Shown: in pieces, positions 27,563 to 35,560 of the stretch
Layout: each line of letters begins with the position of its first letter
Numbering within the stretch: position 1 is the stretch's first letter
Origin: Methylobacterium isbiliense
Lineage (GTDB): Bacteria > Pseudomonadota > Alphaproteobacteria > Rhizobiales > Beijerinckiaceae
Length of the DNA: 64,000 nt
Direction of reading: 5' to 3'
NCBI RefSeq assembly: GCF_022179325.1
Contig: NZ_BPQQ01000041.1
Span: forward strand, 1 to 64,000
Made by a program: the position numbers and the translations under genes
Notes under the pieces: generated by a model
Seen by the model: only the letters and a program-made list of their open reading frames with translations
What the model was told of the DNA's origin: nothing
The model's database searches: none

Positions 27563-27584
27563 GATCCCGGGCTTGCCCGGGATC
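27563..27584. repeat. Palindromic element GATCCCGGGC-TT-GCCCGGGATC
   Basis: A perfect ten-base palindrome with a two-base centre. It has the look of a short dispersed palindromic (REP-like) sequence; copy number cannot be judged from the window. Confidence 0.4.
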
Positions 27585-27693
27585 GAGATCGGTGCGTCAG
27601 CATCCTGGGGCGATGGTACAAGCTCGGACCAGGAGGGCGGGGGAGACGGGCCGCCCCGCCGTCCGGACGCGGCAGGCCCGGCACGGCAGGATC

Positions 27694-28152
27694 ATGACCC
27701 CGATCATCCGCGCCCTCGATCCGACCTATGCCAGCCTCGGCATCGCGGTGCATTTCCTGGCCCGCCGGGAGCCGTTCGCGAGCTTCCGGCTCGGCGACGT
27801 GATCCATACGGTGGATGTCCAGATCCGGCGCCGCCACGCCCTGTTTGCCTTCGAGGGCGAGCGGGTGGCCGGGTTTCTCGGCTGGGCGCTCTACAGCCAC
27901 GAGGATGCGCGGCGCTTCGCCGAGACCGGCCGTCCGCCGCCGCCCGACACGCCGGACGGGGCCGACGTGGCGTGGCTGCTCATGGCGGCGGCGACCTCCA
28001 CGGAGGCGCTCAAGGGTCTGCTGCGCGAGGGGCGGGCGCTCAACGTCGGGCGCCGGGTGATGGGGGTCCGCCACAAGCCGGGGGGCAAGCGGGTGATCTT
28101 CGACCAGCCGATCAGCGCCAAGCCGATCAGCGCCAAGCCGCCGCGGGCCTGA
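27694..28152 (+). CDS. Putative toxin-activating lysine acyltransferase (HlyC-like)
   Basis: The 152-residue protein resembles the HlyC/RtxC family, which acylates lysines in RTX toxins. Supporting features are length, the segment VAGFLGWALYSHEDARRF (like the family's conserved WA..E region) and GADVAWLLMAA, where the family has an Asp before Trp. The catalytic His of HlyC is not clearly present: the place reads REPFASFRL. It lies next to a divergent RTX gene, which supports the pairing, although serralysin-type proteins are not usually acylated. It ends with two copies of PISAK. The ATG at 27694 follows AGGA. Alternative: a GNAT-like protein of unknown role. Confidence 0.5.
   Translation: MTPIIRALDPTYASLGIAVHFLARREPFASFRLGDVIHTVDVQIRRRHALFAFEGERVAGFLGWALYSHEDARRFAETGRPPPPDTPDGADVAWLLMAAATSTEALKGLLREGRALNVGRRVMGVRHKPGGKRVIFDQPISAKPISAKPPRA
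28108..28137 (+). repeat. Tandem 15-base repeat at the end of the HlyC-like gene
   Basis: The unit CCGATCAGCGCCAAG occurs twice head to tail, coding for PISAK-PISAK in frame, just before the C-terminus. It is a recent in-frame duplication. Confidence 0.75.
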
Positions 28153-28167
28153 GCGGGGCGCCGCTCC

Positions 28168-28458
28168 TCAACCGCCGAGGCCCGTGTCGCAATTCGCCAG
28201 GACGTCGTCGCGCTTGTACCGCTCGGCGTTGACGGCGAGGACCGGCGCGGTCAGGCACCAGTCGAGGTGCAATTGCCGGTCGGGGTGCCAGAAGTTGCTC
28301 GGCGGCCGGGCGCAGGACGGGGTCGAGCGCATCCGCTGATACTGTTTTGCGGCGTCGTTCGCGTAGGATTTGCAGAAGCCGAAGGGCGCGGCCTCGGCGG
28401 CACCCGCCGCGACGAGGAGGGAGACCGAGACGAGCGCACCGGTGACGAACCTGACCAT
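28168..28458 (-). CDS. Small exported hypothetical protein
   Basis: The 96-residue protein has a classic signal peptide (1-23, cleavage after AAEA). The mature part is about 70 residues with three cysteines (FCKSY, SCARPP, DWCLT) plus one near the C-terminus (NCDTG), so two disulfides are possible. I recognise no family. ATG at 28458 follows AAGGAA and makes the signal peptide normal length. It lies alone between the plus-strand HlyC-like gene and the CheB-CheR kinase gene. Confidence 0.65.
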   Translation of the reverse strand: MVRFVTGALVSVSLLVAAGAAEAAPFGFCKSYANDAAKQYQRMRSTPSCARPPSNFWHPDRQLHLDWCLTAPVLAVNAERYKRDDVLANCDTGLGG

Positions 28459-28566
28459 CGCGCAGTTCCTTGGGTGAGGCGATGGCCAGGACTTCGCATG
28501 GCGCAGAGGCAACCGGCGTGCTGCGGCACACGCCGGCGATGATCCTGGCTCCTCGCGCCGGAGCGG

Positions 28567-31500
28567 TCAGGGCCGGCCGCTCGCGATGATCCGATCGGTG
28601 GCCGGCAGCACGATGCGGCAATGCAGCCCCTCGGGCCGGAAGTTCAGGACGGCGCGGCCGCCGAGTTCGTAGGAGAGGGTGCGCTCGATCAGCTCGGAGC
28701 CGAAGCCCCGGCGGGCGGGCGGCGCCACCGGGCGGTCGAGGCCGCTCTCGGTCCAGTCGAAGACGAGGGTCGGCTCGGCGTCCGGGGCGCCGTCGAAGCG
28801 CCACGCCGCCGCGACGCGGCCGTTCGACGCCGAGAGGGCGCCGTGCTTCACCGCGTTGGTGGCGAGTTCGTGGACCGCGAGCGCGAAGGTCTCGGCCGCC
28901 TTGGCGCGCAGGCGCACCGGCGGGCCGGCGATGCTGCGGACCTGCTCGCCCTCATGCGCCGCGTAGGCGAGGAGTTCGTGGCTGACGAGCTGTTCGAGGT
29001 CGATGCCCGCCGCCGGGTCGCGGGTGACGGCCGCCTGCACGCGCGCGAAGGCGTCGATGCGCCCCTCCAGATGCGCCGCGTAATCGTCGACCGTGTCGCT
29101 CGTCGCCGCGGTCCGGCGCACGATCGAGCGCATCACCGCCAGGGTGTTGCGCACCCGGTGCTGCAGTTCGGCGAGCAGCAGCTTGGCCTGCCCCTCGCTC
29201 ACCCGCATCGCCGCCTCGGCCTGCTGGCGCGCCGTGATGTCGACGAAGGTCAGCACAACGCCGGCGATGAAGTTGTCGACGCTGCGGTAGGGCAGCACCC
29301 GCACCATGTAGCGCGCGCCCGTCTCCGGATTGGCGATCTCGCGCTCGATCGTGGCGAGCGTGCGCAGCACCCGCCGGGCGTCGTCCTGCAGCTCGTCGTA
29401 GGCGACTCGGGACTTGATGTGAGCGATCGGCCGTCCGATGTCGGATTCGACGAGGTGGAAGACGTCCACCACGGCCGGCGTCGAGTTCGTCACCCGCAGC
29501 TCGTTGTCGAGGAACACCGTGGCGATCTGCGTGCTTTCGAGAAAATTCTTGAGGTCGCTGGTCGCCCGCGTCAGCTCGTGCACCCGGTGCGCGAGTTCGC
29601 CGTTGACGGTCGTCAGCTCTTCGTTGACGGATTGCAGCTCCTCCTTGGAGGTCTCCAGCTCCTCGTTGGCGCTCTGAAGCTCCTCGTTCAGGGACTGGTA
29701 CTCCTCGTTGGAGGACTTCAGCTCCTCGTTCGTGCTCTCCAGTTCCTCGATGGTGGCCTGGAGCCGGTTCTTGGTGGTGCGCAGCTCGTCTTCGAGGCGC
29801 CGGGCGTACTCGGTCTGGGCGGAGGCCGCGGCAGCGGGGTCGGGAGGATCCCGCAGGACCGCCCCGTCCTTGAACAGCACGATGTAGTTCTGGGGTGACG
29901 CCCCGCTCTCCTGGACCGGCTCGACCACGAGGTCGACCATGAGGCGCTGGCCGTTCGCGCCGACGCGCAGGCCGTCGATCTGGACGGTGTCGCCCTGTTC
30001 GGCCGCCTGCGCCAGGGCCGCGCGCAGGTCGAGGCGCAGGTCCGGGTGGGCGAGCTGCAGCAGGTTGAGGGAGGCGGCCCCTCCGGCCGGATCGATGTAG
30101 CGCCCGGTCCGCCCCGAGAAGTGCAGGACCGTGAAGGACTCGTCCACGATCACGTAGGCCGGCGCGTAGCGCTCGACGAAGCGCTCGGCCCGGCGCGCCA
30201 GGGTCGCCTCCGCGATCCGGGTCCGGTCGGCGGGGGCGGCGCTCACCAGCCGGCGGTCCACCGCCGTGAAGGGAAAGTCGGGCAGGACGCGGCTGCCGCC
30301 CTCCAGGCGCCGGAAGATGCGCGAGCGGCTCTCGATCGGGGCGAACAGGCTGGTGTGGCGCGACACGTTCTCGGAATTGCCGAGGAACAGGAAGCCGCCC
30401 GGGCGCAGCGAGAAGTGGAACAGCGGGACGACCCGGCTCTGCAGCTCCGCCTCGAGGTAGATCAGCAGGTTGCGGCAGGAGACGAGGTCGAGCCGTGAGA
30501 AGGGGGCATCCTTGATGATGCTGTGCTGCGAGAAGATGCACATCTCCCGCAGCTCCTTGACGACGCAGTAGGTGTCGCCCTCCTTGACGAACCAGCGGCC
30601 GAGGCGCTCGGGGGTCAGCACCCGGGCGATGTCGTCGGCGTAGCGGCCGGCCCGGGCCGAGGCCAACGCCCGTCCGTCGAGGTCGGTGGCGAAGATCTGG
30701 ATCTGCGGCGCGTCGTCCCGGTCGGCCATGTACTCGCGCAGCAGCATCGCGATGGAATAGGCCTCCTCGCCGGTCGAGCAGCCGATCACCCAGACCCGCA
30801 GCTGGTCGCTGCGGGTCTTGCCCGAGAACAGGGCCGGGATCACCTCGCGCTGCAGGATCTCGAACTCCGCCGCGTCGCGGAAGAACTGCGTGACCCCGAT
30901 CAGCAGGTCGTTGAACAGGTTCTGCGCCTCGTCGGGCTTGGCGCGCAGGCTCTCGACGTAGGTCTGGATCTGGTCGGTCTGCAGCACCTGCATCCGGCGC
31001 TGCACCCGGCGCAGGAAGGTGCCGGGCTTGTAGCCGTGGAAATCGTGGCCGGTCTTGTTGCGCAGGATGGTGGCGATGCTGGTGAGCGCACCCGCGATGT
31101 CGGGCGAATCCGGCGCGAAGACCCCGTCCCGGCCGCGGACCAGATGCCCGACCGCCGAGGCGAGGCGCTCGGCAAGGCGGGCGACCGGCAGGATGGCGTC
31201 GGCGATCGCCGCGGGGCTCGAACTGCCCGCGAGCTCGCCCGAGCGCGCCTCCTCGGTCTCCTCCGCGAAGGCGAGGCCGCCCGCCTCCTTGATCGCCTTG
31301 ACGCCGAGGGTGCCGTCGCCGTTGGTGCCCGCGAGCGTCACCGCGATGGCGTAGCGGTCCTCGTCCCGCGCGAGCGAGACGAGCAGGCTGTCGATCGTGC
31401 CGCCCGCCTCCGGGGGCGGCTCGGCCGGCCGCACGCGGAAGCGGTGATGCTCCACCGTCACGATCGTGCCGGGATCGGGCAGGTAGACCTGCCCGGCTTC

Positions 31501-31752
31501 GAGCAGGGCGTCGGCCTGGACCCGGCTCAGGGCGCGGCCCGGCGGCGCCAGCGCGCGCGCCAGCCGCTCCGCGTCGAGCAGCTCGGGATGCTGGAGGGCC
31601 AGCACCACGGCGATCCCGTCGAGCGGCGGCAGGTGCGCGAGCAGATAGGCGAGCGAGTCCGGGGACGCCGCCGACGCGCTGACCGCCACGACGACGCCGG
31701 CCGGCGAGGCCGTCTCGGCAGCGGCAGAAGGGGAACCAGTGTCATTCGACAT
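28567..31752 (-). CDS. CheB-CheR-PAS-HWE histidine kinase fusion
   Basis: The 1061-residue protein has, in order: a CheB-like methylesterase domain (about 15-195), a CheR methyltransferase (about 215-470, with WVIGCSTGEEAYSIA), a linker with a PAS-like part, a long coiled coil of repeated NEEL units (about 660-720), a second PAS (about 730-850) and an HWE/HisKA_2 kinase (about 860-1055; LQHRVRNTLAV and HELATNAVKHG). In the CheB part the usual SAGG is SASAAS, so the serine is present but the glycine pair is changed. Such fusions are large soluble sensors, often linked to stress or light signalling. A stand-alone CheB is just upstream. Confidence 0.9.
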   Translation of the reverse strand: MSNDTGSPSAAAETASPAGVVVAVSASAASPDSLAYLLAHLPPLDGIAVVLALQHPELLDAERLARALAPPGRALSRVQADALLEAGQVYLPDPGTIVTVEHHRFRVRPAEPPPEAGGTIDSLLVSLARDEDRYAIAVTLAGTNGDGTLGVKAIKEAGGLAFAEETEEARSGELAGSSSPAAIADAILPVARLAERLASAVGHLVRGRDGVFAPDSPDIAGALTSIATILRNKTGHDFHGYKPGTFLRRVQRRMQVLQTDQIQTYVESLRAKPDEAQNLFNDLLIGVTQFFRDAAEFEILQREVIPALFSGKTRSDQLRVWVIGCSTGEEAYSIAMLLREYMADRDDAPQIQIFATDLDGRALASARAGRYADDIARVLTPERLGRWFVKEGDTYCVVKELREMCIFSQHSIIKDAPFSRLDLVSCRNLLIYLEAELQSRVVPLFHFSLRPGGFLFLGNSENVSRHTSLFAPIESRSRIFRRLEGGSRVLPDFPFTAVDRRLVSAAPADRTRIAEATLARRAERFVERYAPAYVIVDESFTVLHFSGRTGRYIDPAGGAASLNLLQLAHPDLRLDLRAALAQAAEQGDTVQIDGLRVGANGQRLMVDLVVEPVQESGASPQNYIVLFKDGAVLRDPPDPAAAASAQTEYARRLEDELRTTKNRLQATIEELESTNEELKSSNEEYQSLNEELQSANEELETSKEELQSVNEELTTVNGELAHRVHELTRATSDLKNFLESTQIATVFLDNELRVTNSTPAVVDVFHLVESDIGRPIAHIKSRVAYDELQDDARRVLRTLATIEREIANPETGARYMVRVLPYRSVDNFIAGVVLTFVDITARQQAEAAMRVSEGQAKLLLAELQHRVRNTLAVMRSIVRRTAATSDTVDDYAAHLEGRIDAFARVQAAVTRDPAAGIDLEQLVSHELLAYAAHEGEQVRSIAGPPVRLRAKAAETFALAVHELATNAVKHGALSASNGRVAAAWRFDGAPDAEPTLVFDWTESGLDRPVAPPARRGFGSELIERTLSYELGGRAVLNFRPEGLHCRIVLPATDRIIASGRP

Positions 31753-31794
31753 CGTCGTTCGCGCCGTCGCTCCGCAATCCGTCCCGCCCCGGCG

Positions 31795-32820
31795 TCACGG
31801 CCCGTCCTGGCCGCCCTCGTCCACGCGGGATCCGGACGGGTTCATGGAGAGCAGGACCGCCCGCCGGATCGTGTCCGCGTACTGGCGATACTCGATCGCC
31901 CGCGCTCCGTACAACTCGGCCACGGCCTTGCGGCCGGCTTCGCGGCCCTCCTCGGCCATGCGCGACACCAGTTCGGCCCGCTCCTCGATGATGCGCAACG
32001 CCACCCGCAGGGCCTCGTCGACCGCGCCCTCCTGCTCCTTGGCGGCGATGTCGGCGGTGACGGCGTGCCCGACCTGGCAGCGGAAGCGCAGCGGCTTGCC
32101 GCCCCGCACGCGGGAGAGGACGCCCTGGCAATGGGGGCAGGTGAGGGCGACGGGTTCGGCGAGACGGCGCAGCACCTCGCTGTCCACCCGCTCGCCCGCC
32201 GCGATGTCCACCTCCAGGCGGATCTCGGGCGGCACCGGCACCTGCGCCCCGGCCGGCTCGCGCACGAGGTCCGAGAGCACGTCGCCGAGCCGCGCGCTCG
32301 GGACCGCGAGGTCGACGGTGGCGGCCGAGAGCGCGCTGCGCGGCATCTCGTCGGCGATGGCCTCCGTCGGGTCCTGCACCAGCGCGACCCCGCCGCAGCG
32401 CTTGATGGCGTCGAGGCCCGCCGCCCCGTCGTTGAGGAAGCCGCTGAGGACGACCCCGATGACGCGCGGCCCGTAGGCGGCCGCAGCGGAGCGGAACAGG
32501 GGATCGATGGCAGGGCGCGCCATGTTCTCGCGCGGGCCGCGCCCGAGGCGGATGCGGCCGTCGATGAGGAGCAGGTGGTGGTCGGGCACGCCGAGATAGA
32601 CGTGGCCGGGCCTGATCGGCAGGCCGTCCGCGGCGGACTGGACGGGGAGATGGCCGGCCGCCGCGGCCACGCTCGCCAGCACCCCGATGCTGCGCGCCGG
32701 GATGTGCAGGACGATGAACACCGCCGCGGGCAGGTCCGTCGGCAGGCCCCCGAGCAGGGTGCGCAGGGGCGTGGTGGCCCCCGACGACCCGCCGATGACG
32801 ATGATGTCGCGATGGCTCAT
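31795..32820 (-). CDS. CheB-type methylesterase without receiver domain
   Basis: The 341-residue protein has the CheB triad: Ser in IGGSSGATTPL (about 12-14), His in VLHIPA and Asp in SGFLNDGAAGL. The N-terminal receiver of normal CheB is absent. A C-terminal part (about 210-330) contains CPHCQG and FRCQVGHA, a small Cys/His motif, then helices. It lies 42 bases upstream of the CheB-CheR-HWE kinase in the same direction and probably acts with it rather than in flagellar chemotaxis. Confidence 0.85.
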   Translation of the reverse strand: MSHRDIIVIGGSSGATTPLRTLLGGLPTDLPAAVFIVLHIPARSIGVLASVAAAAGHLPVQSAADGLPIRPGHVYLGVPDHHLLLIDGRIRLGRGPRENMARPAIDPLFRSAAAAYGPRVIGVVLSGFLNDGAAGLDAIKRCGGVALVQDPTEAIADEMPRSALSAATVDLAVPSARLGDVLSDLVREPAGAQVPVPPEIRLEVDIAAGERVDSEVLRRLAEPVALTCPHCQGVLSRVRGGKPLRFRCQVGHAVTADIAAKEQEGAVDEALRVALRIIEERAELVSRMAEEGREAGRKAVAELYGARAIEYRQYADTIRRAVLLSMNPSGSRVDEGGQDGP

Positions 32821-33030
32821 GGCAGTCTCGCGTGACCGGGCCGCGGGAGAGGACCGGGAGGGAAGCCGGAGCGCCGCCGACTTGTTCCGGGGCGCAGCGG
32901 CTCCGGCCGCGGGGGTAACGGTGAGCCGGGCCCGTCCGCGGGCGGGCGAGGGAGCGCGCGGCGGTGCCGGCCGTTGAATCCAAGGCGCCGATGTCGGGAG
33001 CCTGCGCGCCGCGCCGGCGAGGAGACCGCC

Positions 33031-33288
33031 ATGCCCGATCTCGACGCCGAGACCCGCCATCTCGCCCGGGCCGAGTCCGCCATCGCGGCGGGCGAGCGAC
33101 GGATCGCCGAGCAGATCGACCGGATCGCGCATCTGCGCCGCTGCGACCTGAGCGTCACGGCGGCCGAGCAGCTCCTCGACACGCTGCGCCAGACGCTGCG
33201 CGGCTGGCAGGAGACCCGCGAGGAGATCCGGCGCACCATCGCGCGGATCGAGGAGGCCGCGCGGGCCGGCCCGGCCCGGCGCGCCTGA
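33031..33288 (+). CDS. Small helical hypothetical protein
   Basis: The 85-residue protein is rich in Arg, Glu and Ala with heptad-like Leu/Ile spacing, so it is probably an all-helical coiled coil. GGAG lies ten bases before the ATG. The gene is divergent from the CheB gene and faces the Crp-type gene. No family is recognised. Similar small helical proteins often sit near two-component genes in this group of bacteria, but I claim no role. Confidence 0.6.
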   Translation: MPDLDAETRHLARAESAIAAGERRIAEQIDRIAHLRRCDLSVTAAEQLLDTLRQTLRGWQETREEIRRTIARIEEAARAGPARRA

Positions 33289-33322
33289 TCCGGTCCGCCC
33301 GGCACCCGGGCATCGCGCCGTC

Positions 33323-34066
33323 TCAGACGTCGTTCGCATCGTATTCACGGCCGACGCGGCCGAGGTGGAGATAGTTCGCGGAGAACAGGGCGACGTCCTG
33401 GAGCGCGTCGAGGTCCGGGATCGACAGGGTCTTGCCGCGGAGGATGACGAGGCCACGGGCCCGCAACTCCTGGATGGTGCGGTTGACGTGGACGGTGGAG
33501 AGACCCGTCGCATCGGCGAGTTCGGCCTGGGTGACCGGCAGCTCGCAGGACGACCCCGCCGTGAGCCCGACCGCGCGCAGGCGCACGAAGACCTCGCAGA
33601 GCAGGTGGGCCATGCGCTCGAGCGCGTCGCGCTGGCCGAGATTGGTGGTCCATTCGCGCTGGATCGCCTCCTCGACGAGGGAGGTCCACCACAGGGCGCG
33701 GCTGATGCGGGGATAATTGTCGCTCAGGTCGATGACCGCATCCTTCGGGATCTCCGCCACCGTGACGGGCGAGAGGGTGCCGACCGAATGGTCCATCTGG
33801 CGCAGGATGAACATCCGGAGATCGCACAGGTCGCCCGGCAGCAGGAAGGCGGCGATCTGGCGCCGGCCGTCCTCCAGCATCTTGTAGCGGCAGGCCCAGC
33901 CGTCGAGGATGAGGTTGACGCGCCCGGGCGCATCGCCCTCGTGGAAGATGTCCTCCCGCGAGCCGAGCCGGCGCTGCCGCACCGAGGCCGCCCGTTCGAG
34001 CGCCTCCTTGTCGTCCCGCGACAGGGCGGTGAACTGCTCCAGCTTGCGGATCAGGTAGGTGGCCAT
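33323..34066 (-). CDS. Crp/Fnr family transcriptional regulator
   Basis: The 247-residue protein has an N-terminal cNMP-type sensor barrel (about 20-130) and a C-terminal winged helix (about 160-235) with VTQAELADATGLSTVHVNRT as the DNA-recognition segment. It lacks the cysteine cluster of oxygen-sensing Fnr. The family responds to a small molecule or redox state and binds as a dimer. It lies next to response-regulator and CheB/HWE genes, so it may serve a stress circuit. Ligand and targets are unknown. Confidence 0.9.
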   Translation of the reverse strand: MATYLIRKLEQFTALSRDDKEALERAASVRQRRLGSREDIFHEGDAPGRVNLILDGWACRYKMLEDGRRQIAAFLLPGDLCDLRMFILRQMDHSVGTLSPVTVAEIPKDAVIDLSDNYPRISRALWWTSLVEEAIQREWTTNLGQRDALERMAHLLCEVFVRLRAVGLTAGSSCELPVTQAELADATGLSTVHVNRTIQELRARGLVILRGKTLSIPDLDALQDVALFSANYLHLGRVGREYDANDV

Positions 34067-34191
34067 CCGGTCCGCTCTCCTCTACCACTGCCTCGGTACA
34101 TGATCGGCAGACCCATCCATGCAACCCATGTTATCGTCGTCGCATCCTCATGCCCTTTATCCAGGATAACGGAACCGGACGGGGCGCATCG

Positions 34192-34578
34192 ATGACGAGA
34201 TCCACGCATGCGGTGCTCGCGCAGCGCCGAATCCTGGTGGTGGAGGACGAGTACTTCATCGCCCACGACATCGCCCATGCCCTCGGGCGGCTGGGTGCCG
34301 AGGTGGTCGGCCCGGCGCCGAGCTGCGAGGACGCGCTGGCGCTCGTCACGGCGGAGCACCTCGACGCGGCCGTCCTCGACATCAACGTGCGAGGCCAGAC
34401 CGTGCTCCCGGTGGCCGAGATCCTGGCGGCTCGCGGTGTCCCGTTCGTGTTCGCCACCGGCTACGATCGCGGCGCGGTGCCGGTCGCCTTCCGGAGCGTG
34501 CCGCACTGGGAGAAGCCGTTCAATCCCGACCACCTCGCCCGGGCGCTCCCGGAGGTGCTGCCGCGCCGCACGCGCTGA
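34192..34578 (+). CDS. Response regulator (receiver domain only)
   Basis: The 128-residue protein is one receiver domain. The acidic pocket is Glu18/Asp19, the phospho-site is Asp63 in AVLDINVRG and the Lys lies in WEKPF. Receiver-only proteins of this type commonly pair with HWE kinases. ATG at 34192 is preferred over 34150 because GGACGGGG precedes it and the receiver fold starts soon after. It is divergent from the Crp gene. Confidence 0.85.
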   Translation: MTRSTHAVLAQRRILVVEDEYFIAHDIAHALGRLGAEVVGPAPSCEDALALVTAEHLDAAVLDINVRGQTVLPVAEILAARGVPFVFATGYDRGAVPVAFRSVPHWEKPFNPDHLARALPEVLPRRTR

Positions 34579-34624
34579 GGCGGCGGGACGGCCCGCTGCG
34601 ACGCCGCCCGCGCGCCGCCGCGGC

Positions 34625-35224
34625 TCAGGCGCCGTCGAAGAAGGGCGCCCGCCGGGCGATGAGCGCGAGCACCTGCTCGGCCGCCGCTCCGGGCGGGGTC
34701 GCGGCGGTGTCGAGCCGCAGGTCGGGGGTCTCCGGCGGCTCGTAGGCCGAGTCGATGCCGGTGAAGTGGCGGATCGCGCCCGCGCGCGCCTTGCGGTAGA
34801 GGCCCTTGGGATCGCGCCGCTCGCACTCGGCCAGGGGCGCGTCGACATGGACCTCGAAGAACGGGATGTCACCGGCGATCGCGCGCGCCAGCGCCCGTTC
34901 CCGGCGGAAGGGCGAGATCAGCGAGACCAGCACGATCAGCCCGGCATCCGCCAGGAGCCGGGCCGCCTCGGCGGTGCGGCGCATGTTCTCGGCCCGGTCC
35001 GCATCCGTGAAGCCGAGATCCCGGTTGAGCCCGTGCCGCAGGTTGTCGCCGTCGAGGATGTAGGCGTGCCGTCCCTCTTGGGTGAGCCGGGTCTCCACGA
35101 GGTCGGCCACCGTCGACTTGCCCGCGCCCGACAGGCCGGTGAACCAGAGGATGCAGGCCTGCTGCCGCTTGAGGTCGGCCCGGACCCGACCCGACACCTC
35201 GAAAGGCTGCCACCTCACGTTCAT
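34625..35224 (-). CDS. cysC: Adenylyl-sulfate kinase
   Basis: CysC phosphorylates adenylyl sulfate to PAPS using ATP, in sulfate activation. The 199-residue protein has the P-loop GLSGAGKST (30-38), ILDGDNLRHGLN and GLYRKARAG, all diagnostic. It is cytosolic. Here it stands alone, without cysD or cysN, so it is a single-domain APS kinase; PAPS might serve sulfation or assimilation. The ATG at 35224 fits the family start MNVRW; an ATG at 35251 is also in frame. Confidence 0.92.
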   Translation of the reverse strand: MNVRWQPFEVSGRVRADLKRQQACILWFTGLSGAGKSTVADLVETRLTQEGRHAYILDGDNLRHGLNRDLGFTDADRAENMRRTAEAARLLADAGLIVLVSLISPFRRERALARAIAGDIPFFEVHVDAPLAECERRDPKGLYRKARAGAIRHFTGIDSAYEPPETPDLRLDTAATPPGAAAEQVLALIARRAPFFDGA

Positions 35225-35251
35225 CGGAGAACCGCGCGCTGTGATGCACAT

Positions 35252-35560
35252 GCGGTCAGATTAACCGGGGCATTCGGTCGAAACCGTGGCTTCGGCACCA
35301 CGGCAAATTACAGAATTGCATCCCGAATACTGCCGGCATATCCCCGCCTGATGGCGAGATCATCTCGAAGCGATTTGATGTTTAGCCTGCCCCGACGATC
35401 CACGACGGCAAGCACGGGTGCCATCAGAGGCGCCGAGCGCCAAGTCGTGTCCGCGACCTGACGTCGATGCACGCGCCGATTGAACTCGGCGGGACGCGCC
35501 CGTCCACTTGCGTGAGCCTCCGCCCGCCCGGACACGCTCTGTGCGACCGATGCGGCGGCC
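35252..35560. other. Intergenic region upstream of cysC
   Basis: About 310 bases with lower GC than its neighbours. A 75-codon minus-strand frame (35308-35535) runs through it, but it has no recognisable motif or ribosome site and I do not call it. I see nothing else. Confidence 0.4.

Larger units (their letters stand above)
27270..27693. other. Divergent intergenic region with two palindromes
   Basis: This 424-base gap separates the RTX gene (minus) and the HlyC-like gene (plus). No gene is convincing. It holds a perfect 11-base inverted repeat and a GATCCCGGGC palindrome, listed separately. Confidence 0.5.

Noticed and set aside
35308-35535. A 75-codon minus-strand frame upstream of cysC
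   Set aside because: No ribosome site or recognisable features; it reads like random GC-rich sequence.
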